A stretch of 33,659 bases of DNA from Parashewanella hymeniacidonis (GTDB lineage: Bacteria; Pseudomonadota; Gammaproteobacteria; Enterobacterales; Shewanellaceae). Numbering within the stretch: position 1 is the stretch's first letter; each line of letters starts with the position of its first letter. This document shows, piece by piece, positions 8,635-18,869 of the stretch. The stretch spans positions 1 to 33,659 of the forward strand of contig NZ_JAFEUN010000049.1 of the NCBI RefSeq assembly GCF_016900895.1, given 5' to 3'. The translations under genes were made by a program, and so were the position numbers. The notes beneath the pieces are model-generated. The model made no database searches. It saw only the letters and a list, made by a program, of their open reading frames with translations, and was not told where the DNA came from.

Positions 8635-10131
8635 ATGAGTCGAGAATTTAAATTCACTCTACAACCGAGAGAAGGAAGTCTAGATTTCGTCTCTGGTAAT
8701 CTTGAAGAGTTGAAAAAAATAGATGCAAGGAGTGAATTTGTTTTTAAGGTTGACTATAAGGGAAACCTTGAAAGTAGCAATTCGCCAAAAACATTCCTTG
8801 TAAGAGCTATTTCCTCAGAAAACAAAGAGCAAACCGATCCACAATCACAAGATTCAGATCTTAAATCACGCACTCTTGAATTTCTTGAATTTACCGAGAA
8901 TGAGGGTTTTATCAGTCTTGAAAAAACGAATGAAAGTAAACAACTCAAGAGTTGGTTTTTAGCTAGGATTGGTAAAGTTTCACCAGAAACCCCTGAATTA
9001 CAAAAAAATGACAATGCAGTAAAAGTAGAGTGCGAGTTACCCAAAGATACTGAATTGAAAAGATCCTCTAAAAAAATAGAAGTCGAACAAATTCGGGACA
9101 AAACGGTTGGGTTTTCTGGCGGTTTAAATATGTGCTTTGCTAATTCAGCATTAAAACAATTATTACTCGAGCCCGGGAATCAAGAATTAGCAATGTTAAG
9201 TATCCCACATTCCGTGCACCCGTTAGCGAAAGCATTTCAAAGTTTGTCAAACGTTTTTCATGATATTAGAGCTGGCAACAGACATCCAAAGAGTATTTAT
9301 CACGTTTCGAAAGCGTTTTTTTCAGCGTTGATAGATTTTCGCTCCAGTAATCCAAAAGGATTAAAGGGAGCTGATTTGTTGGCATATCAAAAGTTAAAGG
9401 GCTCGATAGCTAGGTGGTTTCAAAGGGAACAAGATGCAATGGAGTTTTCAGATAGCTTGTGTCAACTGCTAAGGCTTAATAAGCATGAAAATACGATTTA
9501 TGAGAGAAATCGATTCGAATTAACACCACCTTCTGAAAGCATGCATTTTACTCATGTGCAATCACAAAAGCCTGAGTTAGGTGCTTTTAAAATGATTTAC
9601 CCAAAAGGAAAGCTACTTGCAGAGACCTTCAGTGAAGAAGTGGAAGCTGATAAAGAGTCTTTTATAACTGTGGTAAAAGGTCAATACTCCAAAACCAAAG
9701 ACGCTTGTTTATACAATAGTTTCGGTTGTGCAGCTATAGATGAAGTGAAATCAATCAGGCTGTGTGCAAGTGTTTTTCAGCACCCTAATATTAGAAAAGT
9801 AGAGGGTGGGCACGCCTTATTTGATGAAGACGATGACAGTATTTGCCTTAAGTTCAGAAAAAATCTTGATATTGAAGAAGGTCAAAAGGAAAGCTATACC
9901 GATCCTACGGTTGAGGTCGTTTCAGCTAATTTTAAAATTCATACTGTTGTTTTTCATGTGGGAGGAAATACGGTAAACAGCGGTCACTACTTCACTCTTG
10001 AAAATTTAGGAGACAAATCCTGGCTGATACACGATGGATTGTCTATTAGTATTTATGAAGGCACCATGAAGCAATTTGTTTTAAATAATCGCCAATGTGT
10101 TCCTTACTTACTGAACCTGGTCAAAGTATAG
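8635..10131 (+). CDS. Ubiquitin-specific protease (USP/UCH)-like cysteine protease
   Basis: A 498-residue protein whose C-terminal two thirds carry both signature boxes of eukaryotic USP deubiquitinases (peptidase C19). The Cys box is FSGGLNMCFANSALKQLL with nucleophile C167 (USP pattern GLxNxGNTCYxNAxLQxL). The His box is NSGHYFTLENLGDKSWLIHDG with H451 and, 16 residues on, D467 (USP pattern GHYxxxxxxxxxWxxFDD). The 284-residue spacing fits a USP catalytic domain. The usual zinc-finger CxxC pairs are not visible. Residues 1-150 are charged and unrecognised, perhaps a targeting or secretion region; there is no signal peptide or membrane segment. The expected reaction is cleavage of ubiquitin or a ubiquitin-like protein, presumably in a eukaryotic cell. 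I prefer the ATG at 8635 over the TTG at 8629; neither has a good Shine-Dalgarno. A decayed paralogue follows. Fold assignment is by motifs; activity is inferred. Confidence 0.75.
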   Translation: MSREFKFTLQPREGSLDFVSGNLEELKKIDARSEFVFKVDYKGNLESSNSPKTFLVRAISSENKEQTDPQSQDSDLKSRTLEFLEFTENEGFISLEKTNESKQLKSWFLARIGKVSPETPELQKNDNAVKVECELPKDTELKRSSKKIEVEQIRDKTVGFSGGLNMCFANSALKQLLLEPGNQELAMLSIPHSVHPLAKAFQSLSNVFHDIRAGNRHPKSIYHVSKAFFSALIDFRSSNPKGLKGADLLAYQKLKGSIARWFQREQDAMEFSDSLCQLLRLNKHENTIYERNRFELTPPSESMHFTHVQSQKPELGAFKMIYPKGKLLAETFSEEVEADKESFITVVKGQYSKTKDACLYNSFGCAAIDEVKSIRLCASVFQHPNIRKVEGGHALFDEDDDSICLKFRKNLDIEEGQKESYTDPTVEVVSANFKIHTVVFHVGGNTVNSGHYFTLENLGDKSWLIHDGLSISIYEGTMKQFVLNNRQCVPYLLNLVKV

Positions 10132-10251
10132 TTTTACCATTCAGGTTTTCCTCTCATCACTCAAATCAGTTGTGAACAATATTTAATCGAAACTAATTCT
10201 GACTATTTATAAACTTAATGGATCTTAAATTAATCAATAAACAGTTTTGAT

Positions 10252-11538
10252 ATGTGTGCTGAAAGGTTGCTCTTACAAATGTTCAACAGCCGACAGCAAG
10301 GGGCTTTACCTGAGTTTATTGAAGATGTTTTCCAAGACTTTGTAGTTATACATTGCATAAATAACTCAGCAGAACCTTCTTATGCCGTTAGTAGCCATAC
10401 TCAAGTTGAACCTAAATTTGAAGCGTTTGTTAATAGCGATACACGTAGTATCAAATCAAATTCTGGAGCCACTTTTCAATGTTGGAGTGTAGATAAGAGC
10501 TCAACGGATATACAAAAACTCACGCCGGGGTTTGAAAGTGAAGGGGGTAACTGTTTTGCTAATGCGGCATTAAAGCAACTAATTTTAGGCTCTGCTGGGT
10601 ATGAGGTTTCTCCAACTAAAGTGCCTGTATTTGCCGGTAAGCTAGCTCAATCGTATAAAAAATTAAATGAACTGTTCTGTTCGTTTAGAGTAGGAAAATG
10701 TGACCAAAGAGAAATAGATCGTGCTCGAACAGCGTTTTTTTAATGAAATAAAGAAATTGAAGGTAGTAAAATATGAATGATTAGATGAAAACCAAAAAGT
10801 TGCACTCAAATATTTGGGTGAGCAATTTAAAAACTTTGGTGTGAGGCAATGGGGTGCGCAAATATTCTCTGATGCCATTTGTCAATTTTGTGGGTTGATC
10901 AGTGAGGATAATACGTTGTTTCTGCACCACATATATGGGTATATCATCTTGAACAAAGCTGGAAAGGACAGTTAACGATTGAATCAAATGCAAAAGAGAG
11001 CGGTTAATTTTTATCAATTGATGTGGATGGTAAAAACTTATCTGATATTTTATCTAGTGAATTTCAATCAACCCATGCATCAAGAGTCGAAGTTACAGGC
11101 GATGATGGGAATATTAAACAATTGGCTTCAACGTCAGTGAGTTCATCGATTAGATGTAAGGCGAGTGAGAAACTAAAGTCACTAAAAATTCAGGCAAAAA
11201 TATTTGCTGGAGTAGACAGAAGAAAACCCATAGAACCTTGCGCACTTTTTACGGATAGTGATGACCACTTAATAATATCAATCGTTGATTCATCGTTGGA
11301 TTTTAAGTTCCTAGATTTTAGGATAAGAACCGTTATCTGCCACATTGGTTCTCGCTCAGTTAATAGTGGTCATTACTTCACTCTTGAGAATCTAGGCGAC
11401 CAAAGGTGGTTAGTTCACTCTGATAGGAGCATTAAATTTTACAAAGGAAATTTAAAGGCGTATTTCACTCATAACTTTAGCACTCTTCCTTACCTATCCG
11501 ATTTAGAGAAGAATGTTGATGAGTTGACTGATTATTGA
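10252..11538 (+). pseudogene. Decayed USP-like paralogue
   Basis: A second copy of the preceding USP-like gene in ruins. The first frame (from ATG 10252) retains the Cys box GGNCFANAALKQLI with Cys codon at 10552 and runs into TAA after a run of seven T (10735-10741). Coding continues in the +1 frame as FNEIKKLKVVKYE, a TGA at 10778, then QWGAQIFSDAICQFCGL, which matches REQDAMEFSDSLCQLLRL of the intact copy. Near 10950 it returns to the first frame, is stopped again by TAA at 11005, and then stays open to 11538 with the His box VNSGHYFTLENLGDQRWLVHSD (His codon 11371). In the His box the aligned catalytic Asp is Ser, with Asp one residue later. Two frameshifts and two stops make a functional product very unlikely. 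Confidence 0.8.
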
Positions 11539-11597
11539 TTTTATCGATGTTTTTATTAGTATTTTATTGTAGAGTAAAAGCACTACTTCTTCTTTGA

Positions 11598-12751
<1,154 letters not shown>

Positions 12752-13243
12752 ATGTCAGTAGTATACAGAGAGCTCGATGGGCGAGAGTACCTTCATGTTC
12801 ATCGAAAGGTAAATAAAGAAGAATTTAATCGGTTTATTAATGTTACAGGCCTTTTAGGTAAAGAGCTTGCGTTAAAAAAGTACGAAGCTAAACAGTTAGA
12901 CAATGAGCTTGCAGCTAAACAAATATCTTCGAATAATTCATTAATGTCTATGTTTTGCCATCCTGACGGCAAGTTGAAACATATTATTATTGTTCCACCA
13001 CAAAAAAAATCAGGTTGGGCTGTAAAGTGTGTGATAAACAAGAAAAAAAGAGTGGTTTTTGTTAAGTCGTTGTCAATTGCGAAACACAGCCTAGATAAAG
13101 CAATTTGTATGATGTTCGATTTAGTTGCAGCCTTTTTTGAAGTGCCCAAAAAATCAGTTAATTATTCTGTCTTGCTTGCTTTGTACACGTCACAACTTAA
13201 TGAGCGGTATATTGAGTTAAAGAAGGAATATGATTCTAAGTAA
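12752..13243 (+). CDS. Hypothetical protein (163 aa)
   Basis: I do not recognise this protein. It is basic and soluble-looking, without a signal peptide. Residues 1-60 are highly charged (HVHRKVNKEEFNRFIN, ALKKYEAKQLDNELAAK). A central part alternates as beta strands (KHIIIVPPQKKSGWAVKCVINKKKRVVFVKSLSIAKHSLDKA), and the C-terminus is helical. The segment GWAVKCVINKKKRVVFVKSLSIAKHSLDKAI has the rhythm of the short AP2-like or integrase-arm DNA-binding fold (strand-strand-strand-helix). That comparison is only suggestive. The start is supported by GAGAGAGG before the ATG. It is a lone gene followed by a strong palindrome. Confidence 0.6.
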   Translation: MSVVYRELDGREYLHVHRKVNKEEFNRFINVTGLLGKELALKKYEAKQLDNELAAKQISSNNSLMSMFCHPDGKLKHIIIVPPQKKSGWAVKCVINKKKRVVFVKSLSIAKHSLDKAICMMFDLVAAFFEVPKKSVNYSVLLALYTSQLNERYIELKKEYDSK

Positions 13244-13248
13244 AGTTT

Positions 13249-13284
13249 ACGTTATACCCATAGATGCATTTATGAGTATAACGT
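13249..13284. terminator. Imperfect 36-bp palindrome between convergent genes
   Basis: ACGTTATAC and GTATAACGT are perfect inverse repeats at the ends of a 36-base dyad that continues inward through CATA/TATG to a central ATGCAT, with only two mismatched pairs. It lies six bases after the orphan gene and eight before the end of the convergent NTF2-like gene. A bidirectional terminator is the likeliest role; there is no strong T-tract. Confidence 0.5.
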
Positions 13285-13291
13285 ATATGAA

Positions 13292-13768
13292 TTATTGTAC
13301 TTCTAATTGGTCGTTCATTGTTTGATAATCAATCATATCAACGTGTTTTTTTATTCTATGATTTTTGACATCAACATCTAAGGTTGTAACCCCTGAAACA
13401 GAAATATTGATTACCTTCCCCGGCTTTCCAAAAAGTCGACCTAACCCTTTGTAACTGTAGCTTCCTACAATGACGACCAAAGAGCCTGAGTTGAACATGT
13501 GTTCTACAGTAAATTTATACTCGATTAAGCCTTCATGAGCTCGATGGATGAATTCTAAGATATGGCTACGGCCAACATATTTTTTATCGGCAGTTTTATC
13601 CTGAAAAATACTTTCCCTACTGTAGAAAGTACTGAGCTTTTTCATGTCATTATTTGTGAGCGCATGTATGTAATTCAGCGCCAGCTTTTGCTCTGGTGGA
13701 ATTTGTCCATTTGACGCAAGCGTTGAAAAAGAAAGAAAAAATACAATAATGATTAACAAACTTCTCAT
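13292..13768 (-). CDS. Secreted SnoaL/NTF2-like protein
   Basis: A 158-residue protein with an N-terminal signal peptide (MRSLLIIIVFFLSFSTLASNG, cleavage probably after ALAS-type TLAS) followed by an NTF2/SnoaL-like domain. Its features are the helical EQKLALNYIHALTNNDMKKLSTFYSRESIFQD, then GRSHILEFIHRAHEGLIEYKFTVEHMFNSGSLVVIVGSYSYKG. It is presumably periplasmic. Ligand or activity is unknown; the fold serves both enzymes and binding proteins. Its ATG directly abuts the stop codon of the preceding TRIC-type gene, so the two are translationally linked in a three-gene operon. Confidence 0.75.
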   Translation of the reverse strand: MRSLLIIIVFFLSFSTLASNGQIPPEQKLALNYIHALTNNDMKKLSTFYSRESIFQDKTADKKYVGRSHILEFIHRAHEGLIEYKFTVEHMFNSGSLVVIVGSYSYKGLGRLFGKPGKVINISVSGVTTLDVDVKNHRIKKHVDMIDYQTMNDQLEVQ

Positions 13769-14401
13769 CTATGAACTCTTTAAACTTAAATCGAAAGCAG
13801 GTAATGACAAACGCCAGCGGATAGCGGCCAGCCTAATGAATAGTGCGGTACTCATTGCAATAAACATCGTCGTTTTTTGATCGAAACCAGCACTAAGGAA
13901 TAATACATAACAAATTGCGCCAATCATACAGGCTGTGGCGTATATTTCTGTACGCAAGACCATCGGAACTTGTCTACAAATAACATCACGAAGAATACCA
14001 CCACCAATTCCTGTTACTACTCCCATAATGACTGCTGATATTTCATCTAAGCCCAGTAATAGTGCTTTTTCTGTACCAATAATGGTGAACAGTGCAAGTC
14101 CAAAGGCATCAGCAACAGGTAGAATAAACCAAGGTGCATTTCGGTTGTTGTTCGAACGTAACAACAGTAATGTTAAAGCGACGGTGATTAGAATCGCTAA
14201 AATATAATTTGTATCTTGTAACCAAAAAACAGGTGTAGAGCCCATGAGTAAATCGCGGATGCTGCCTCCACCAACAGCCGTTACACCGGCCAAAACGAGA
14301 ACCCCAAACGGGTCCATTCTATGGTGGCCGGCTGCTAATGCGCCAGTCAGTGCAAAAACCGCTGTGCCCCATAAATCAAAGAAGTAAATCCATTGACTCA
14401 T
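13769..14401 (-). CDS. YicG-type TRIC/glycine transporter family membrane protein
   Basis: A 210-residue inner-membrane protein of the UPF0126 (YicG, TRIC-like) family, built from two three-helix repeats plus a seventh helix. Each repeat carries the diagnostic glycine motif: TAVGGGSIRDLLMG at about 41-54 and TGIGGGILRDVICRQVP at about 126-142. Family members form trimeric channels, reported as monovalent-cation channels or glycine transporters in prokaryotes; the substrate here is undecided. It overlaps the upstream DUF2721 gene by 4 bases (ATGA) and abuts the NTF2-like gene downstream. Confidence 0.92.
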   Translation of the reverse strand: MSQWIYFFDLWGTAVFALTGALAAGHHRMDPFGVLVLAGVTAVGGGSIRDLLMGSTPVFWLQDTNYILAILITVALTLLLLRSNNNRNAPWFILPVADAFGLALFTIIGTEKALLLGLDEISAVIMGVVTGIGGGILRDVICRQVPMVLRTEIYATACMIGAICYVLFLSAGFDQKTTMFIAMSTALFIRLAAIRWRLSLPAFDLSLKSS

Positions 14402-14790
14402 TTTTTACTTATTTCCTTAAGGTGGATGTTGAGTGCGTCTACAGAAATTCTAATTTCTATCACTGATAGAATAAGTGAATAAAGTAATAGTAATAAACTT
14501 AAACCAAATACGATTGAACCAACTTCGTTAAAGCCTATGTAAAGCAAGATCATACTCACGACACATAAAGCGAATGCAACTACGCCTGATTCTTGCATTC
14601 GTTTAATAATCGCAATTCGTTTGTGCAGGTTTTTGATCTGATCATTCAATATTGGTTTTTTGTCTGAGCTTAAATTTCTGATCAAGGCTGCCAATGAGAA
14701 AAATCGATTAGTATATGCAAGCAATAATAAAGAAATTGCTGGAAATAGTAATGCTGGAGTAGTTAGTGATAGATGTAATTTCTCAAACAC
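14398..14790 (-). CDS. DUF2721-family membrane protein
   Basis: A 130-residue protein with an N-terminal hydrophobic segment (LTTPALLFPAISLLLLAYTNRFFSLAALIRNL), a charged helix (KPILNDQIKNLHKRIAIIKRMQESG) and two further membrane helices. This is the DUF2721 pattern: TPALLFPAISLLLLAYTNRF...LARIRxL...R. Function is unknown. It is first in an operon with the TRIC-like channel and the NTF2-like protein, with a 4-base overlap into the channel gene. Confidence 0.8.
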   Translation of the reverse strand: MFEKLHLSLTTPALLFPAISLLLLAYTNRFFSLAALIRNLSSDKKPILNDQIKNLHKRIAIIKRMQESGVVAFALCVVSMILLYIGFNEVGSIVFGLSLLLLLYSLILSVIEIRISVDALNIHLKEISKK

Positions 14791-14923
14791 TCTTTGACCT
14801 AAAGTTTAGAATACAATCGCAGATTATAAATGTAATTTTATTACATATGTAGTGTTTATTTTGCTCAAAAGTTGAGTTTATAAAGAATTATATGCACGAT
14901 CACATTTTGTGCGTTACGGAACG

Positions 14924-14957
14924 AAAAAAGTCGGCAATAACAAATGAAATTGCCGAC
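14924..14957 (-). terminator. Rho-independent terminator of the Ig/GLUG lipoprotein gene
   Basis: On the minus strand GTCGGCAAT and ATTGCCGAC form a perfect 9-bp stem with a 10-base loop, followed by TTTTTTCG. It lies about 26 bases after the stop of the large lipoprotein gene. Confidence 0.9.
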
Positions 14958-14983
14958 ATGTATTAGTGCAAAGGTAAAGAGCC

Positions 14984-17176
14984 TTAAGGCTTTGTTAGAT
15001 AGTCGTTATAAGTCGCTCGTTGATGAGCTACGCCAGGATCTTCCGCATTAAGCCAGCTCGAACCTAAAGTATGTGGATAAGGCATACCTTTTAGGACGGG
15101 AAATTCACCCTCTTGTATATCAAAATGACTGTCTTCAGCTATCCACAAACCTGTAAATGTTTCTGCAAGTGTTAGTTGTGCTTCGCTGATACCAGAGCCT
15201 GAAATATCTGGGCCTTCACCATTTTCATCAGCAATACCGTCATTATTTAAATCACGATGTAGATTACCGACATTTCTAATGATGGATGGGTTTCCTCTAT
15301 CCTTGACAAATCGCCATTGGTAATCGCTACTACTGATCTCTCCTTCAGGGTACTCAAGATATTGACTTCCAAACCCACCGACACCAATTCTTCCTTGATT
15401 TCCTCTAATATCAAGCTTCATTGCACTGTACATCAGAGATGGTCTAAATCTATCTGAATAGTTAAAAATACTGCCACCAACGATACCACCAACCTGTACC
15501 GTAGATGAGACACTCTCAAAGTGGCCTGATATCGTACCATTGCTATACGCTGATTCTAAATAAAAGAAAGAACCAATTACGCCAAATATACCGCCGATTT
15601 TAGCTCTGGTAACGGTTAAGTTTTCACCCAGATCAACATAGAGGTTCGTGTAAACTCGGGTAATAGGGTTAATTGCAGCAGAAAGCGGAGAAAAGTATAA
15701 AGAAGCGCTCTCATCTGGAGTGGCTGTTCCAGTTAAATAAATACTATTTAATTCACCATTTGCAACGTAAATAAACCTTGATTTAAATGTCGCATTGTCG
15801 AAACCAATGTTTTTTATTTTCGCTAAGTCATAGTGATCATTGTTATAGATAAAACCGTTATCAGCAGTTGTTAAGTTGAAAATTACGTGTTTATTTCCGT
15901 CGATTGTGCCTTCTAGTTCAAACGCTTCCCAAGGAGATGTAGTTGACGCTGAAGCATCAATATCTCGGTCTAAGCTGATGAACAAATTAACCAGATTCTG
16001 ATCACTACGATTAGCATTTTCACCTAAATCAATATCATCAAAGCCAATGTTTTCAGTGATGAACTGGCCATCAGCAAAGCTTCGCAATTCGGAAAGGTTA
16101 CTGATGGTTAAAGGCTCAGCTTCAGTGCCGTTTTGCACATTATAGAGGCGAACAAGCACGGCAACTGACTCTGAGCCAAGCTCTAGGTTCAGTTCATAAA
16201 AAGCAGCATCTTGTTCAAAGTTGAGCTGACGAGTTAAATGCACTTCAACTTCACCGCTGTTTGGGTCAATGTGTAATTTAAACAACGAGGCAATGTCTTC
16301 TGCCGAGGTTAAATTCAATCCTGAACTTGTTTTTATTGATTTGATGATATTCGGAAAACCATTACTCTGGAGACGTAATACAGAGTCATAGTCGAAGTTA
16401 TCTTCTCTCACAGCAGTGACAATTAATTCAGGATTGTCTTTTTCACTGATTTCAGAGACAAAATCAAAATTAACTGGGTTAGGTCCATCACCTAAATATT
16501 CACTGAGTGGTTCTACCTGAATATTGAATGAAGTTTGCTCTGTTCCACCACTGTTTTCAGCTGCAAGGGTATAGGACGTACTTGGGCTTACTTCGGTGGG
16601 AACACCATTAATTACACAATGACCATTAATGCTAGCAATGCTTAAACCGATTGGTAGCTCTGGTGATACCGTGCATATTTCGGCATTCGCTGATTGAATG
16701 TTGATGAGTAATTCAAAAGGCTGTTGAACCTGCAGTTGATAAAGTGATTCGAGAGTGCTTGTAAATACAGGCACCGTTTGAACAACTTCTAAAGATAATT
16801 CAACAGATGATGTCCCAGCATCATTACTTCCTGTAACCGTGAAATTCTTTTTTTCAAATTCAGCATCAGCGACTCCGCTTAACACGCAAGTACTACCAAT
16901 TTTCCTTATTTCTAATGGCTGCGATAAAGCGGGTGAAATTGAGCAATCAGTGACCGGGTCTCCAGAGTTTGTTATTTCAAAAAGTAAGGACTCATTTATC
17001 GTGAACGATAAGTCACTTTCGCCCGTGATGTTTAATTCAGGTGCCATTGGTTGTTGAGTAACAGGTTGAGTTGTGGGACTACTTGATTCCTTTTTATCAT
17101 CGGAACCACCACATCCTTGCAAAATAGTTATAGAAAGCAGGCTTGCAAACCATAACATTCCTTTCGTAGCGTTCAT
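14984..17176 (-). CDS. Large surface lipoprotein with Ig-like and GLUG-type repeats
   Basis: A 730-residue protein with a lipoprotein signal (MNATKGMLWFASLLSITILQGC, lipobox LQGC, Cys22) and a Ser/Thr/Pro/Gln linker. About 30-225 are two Ig-like putative cell-adhesion domains (repeated ...CSISPALSQPLEI / ...CTVSPELPIGLSI..NGHCVINGVP). About 230-345 resemble a cadherin-like module (SEISEKDNPELIVTAVREDNFDYDSVLRL). About 350-650 are beta-helix-like GLUG-type repeats with phrases such as IDGNKHVIFNLTTADNGFIYN, KIKNIGFDNATF and GGIVGGSIFNYS. Aspartate-rich DLNNDGIADENGEGPDI near 640 looks like a calcium-binding dockerin-type loop. Likely outer-membrane anchored and involved in adhesion or polymer contact; this is inferred from domain types only. 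Confidence 0.75.
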   Translation of the reverse strand: MNATKGMLWFASLLSITILQGCGGSDDKKESSSPTTQPVTQQPMAPELNITGESDLSFTINESLLFEITNSGDPVTDCSISPALSQPLEIRKIGSTCVLSGVADAEFEKKNFTVTGSNDAGTSSVELSLEVVQTVPVFTSTLESLYQLQVQQPFELLINIQSANAEICTVSPELPIGLSIASINGHCVINGVPTEVSPSTSYTLAAENSGGTEQTSFNIQVEPLSEYLGDGPNPVNFDFVSEISEKDNPELIVTAVREDNFDYDSVLRLQSNGFPNIIKSIKTSSGLNLTSAEDIASLFKLHIDPNSGEVEVHLTRQLNFEQDAAFYELNLELGSESVAVLVRLYNVQNGTEAEPLTISNLSELRSFADGQFITENIGFDDIDLGENANRSDQNLVNLFISLDRDIDASASTTSPWEAFELEGTIDGNKHVIFNLTTADNGFIYNNDHYDLAKIKNIGFDNATFKSRFIYVANGELNSIYLTGTATPDESASLYFSPLSAAINPITRVYTNLYVDLGENLTVTRAKIGGIFGVIGSFFYLESAYSNGTISGHFESVSSTVQVGGIVGGSIFNYSDRFRPSLMYSAMKLDIRGNQGRIGVGGFGSQYLEYPEGEISSSDYQWRFVKDRGNPSIIRNVGNLHRDLNNDGIADENGEGPDISGSGISEAQLTLAETFTGLWIAEDSHFDIQEGEFPVLKGMPYPHTLGSSWLNAEDPGVAHQRATYNDYLTKP

Positions 17177-17425
17177 AAATTTCTTGCCTATGTAGTTTTA
17201 TTGTGATTTTTATGTAAAACATTTCAATGTTACACAAAATTAACAATTGATTGTTTTTTATTTGATTTTTTTGAAAAATGGAAAACACACTATGAGAGAA
17301 CTGCACTTTTTGGCTGTGTTAAATAAATCAACGGTTACAGTATGAAATATTGATTTGTTTAATTGATAAACGCTCTTACAATGTTAGCAAAAATAATTCG
17401 TATTAATATCTGGGTTGGTGAAGGA

Positions 17426-18830
17426 ATGATGAAACCCACATATCTAGCTCGTCTAATTAAGGTTGGCTTGCTTTCAACCGCAGCGCTTTCAGTAAATGCT
17501 TTCTCAGAAGATGAAAAAATCGGAAAAATCATCGTAACAGGTCAAAAAATTGACCGTGAACTGCAAGAAACACCAACGAGTGTTGCCGTAATTACTGAAT
17601 CTCAAATCGAAGATGAGCAATTAATCAATTTATACGAAGTTTTAGATCAAATACCTAATGTATCAGGCCAATTTGAACGTGACTTCAGTATTCGTGGTAT
17701 TAACTCTTGGAGGTGGTACAAGTTATTTAACGAGCGTGTATACCCATGATACCTGAAGATGAATGTTTCAGGGCTTTCTCAGCGCCAATTCTCTGAGGCG
17801 CATTAGCGAATGAATATCGGGATTCTTTCGAGCTAATGTAACAAAGAAGAATTGGCGCTGAGAAGTCCACCAAGTCCGAGTTGTACAGCGTGTTACTGTG
17901 TTGCCAGTGCTAACAATAGCTCACTATTGCCGCACACTGAACAAGTTCAGGTATCATGGATATATGTAGATGACGCAGTCCTTCCATATCGAATGATTCA
18001 ACAAGGTGCATTTAATGACTGGGATGTGAACCAAGTTGAAGTATTACGTGGTCCGCAATCAACACTTCAAGGTCGTAATGCATTAGCGGGCGCAATTTGG
18101 ATTACAACTGAGCAGCCAACTTATGAGTGGAGCGGAAAAACACGAATTACCATTGGTCAAAACGGTCAACGTGAAGCGGCTGTTGCTGTATGATCCTGAG
18201 TTCACCAATAACTTTGAATTATCCTTACGTAGTGCGTGGTTAAATGATGATTTAGTGGTTTATGCAAACGTGTTCTTCCTTGACTGGAAAGATATGCAAG
18301 TTTCAGTTGAAGGTGATACAGGTGGTCGCTTTGATTACTACACAGTAAACGATGGTAGTGCAGAAGTAAAAGGCTTCGAAGTTGAGTCATTCTATACCAT
18401 GAGTGAAAACTTTAAGCTTAATGCTGGTGTTGGTTTCTCTAAAACAGAGTTTACAGATTTTGTAGATGATGAAGACGTATATACTGGCGGCTCATTTGCA
18501 CGTGCTCCAGAATGGACTGCAAACTTAGGTGCGACTTATACTTCTGATAGCGGCATATTTGTTAACGTAAATGCGAATTACCAAGATTCATCGGCAGATA
18601 AGCTTGTTGCTCTAAGTGATCCTGAGCAAGCAACAAGAAGTGCTACTCGTACAATCGTAAACACTCGAGTTGGTTATAATTGGGATAACTTTGGCTTATT
18701 CTTAACGGCGAAAAACCTATTGGGTAATGATTATTATGCATTCAGAACAACGGGAGGCTCACGTACTCAACAGTCGGTTAAACTCGGTGCAGAGCGTCAA
18801 GTCAGTTTGAGTTTCGAAGTTAAGTTCTAA
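17426..18830 (+). pseudogene. TonB-dependent receptor, broken by frameshift, MITE and deletion
   Basis: The gene starts at ATG 17426 (or 17429) after AAGGA, with a signal peptide (LIKVGLLSTAALSVNAFS) and a plug domain (IGKIIVTGQKIDRELQETPTSVAVITESQIED...NVSGQFERDFSIRGI). Near 17710 one base is gained or two lost, so the true continuation GGGTSYLTSV is out of frame. A 223-bp MITE sits at 17741-17963. Removing it rejoins SVYVDDAVLPYRM, the canonical plug segment. The frame continues through VEVLRGPQSTLQGRNALAGAI to about 18190. There it jumps to LYDPEFTNNFELSLRSAW..., the last quarter of the beta-barrel, ending in the outer-membrane signature SLSFEVKF. Several hundred barrel residues are missing. 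The receptor cannot be functional; its ligand is unknown. Confidence 0.9.
17741..17963 (-). mobile_element. MITE, copy 2, inserted in the TonB receptor gene
   Basis: A 223-base element flanked by TA (17739-17740, 17964-17965). Ends TACCCATGATACCTGAA and TTCAGGTATCATGGATA are inverse with one mismatch. Reversed, its interior matches copy 1 (3673-3938) closely, apart from a shorter arm near one end. It contains the hairpin CAGCGCCAATTC...GAATTGGCGCTG. Excision with one TA restores the receptor reading frame across the site, which fixes the element boundaries and the 2-bp target duplication. Confidence 0.92.
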
Positions 18831-18834
18831 GATT

Positions 18835-18869
18835 AAAGCCAGTATTTCAATTGGGATACTGGCTTTTTT
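18835..18869 (+). terminator. Rho-independent terminator after the TonB receptor remnant
   Basis: AAAGCCAGTAT and ATACTGGCTTT form an 11-bp stem with a 10-base loop ending in a TTTTTT run, just after the receptor stop codon. The intact terminator marks the original 3' end of the gene. Confidence 0.88.

Noticed and set aside
10735..11007. Programmed frameshifting to rescue the second USP copy
   Set aside because: Besides the shift at the T7 run there are a TGA at 10778 and a TAA at 11005 in the required frames, and no stimulatory element was seen.
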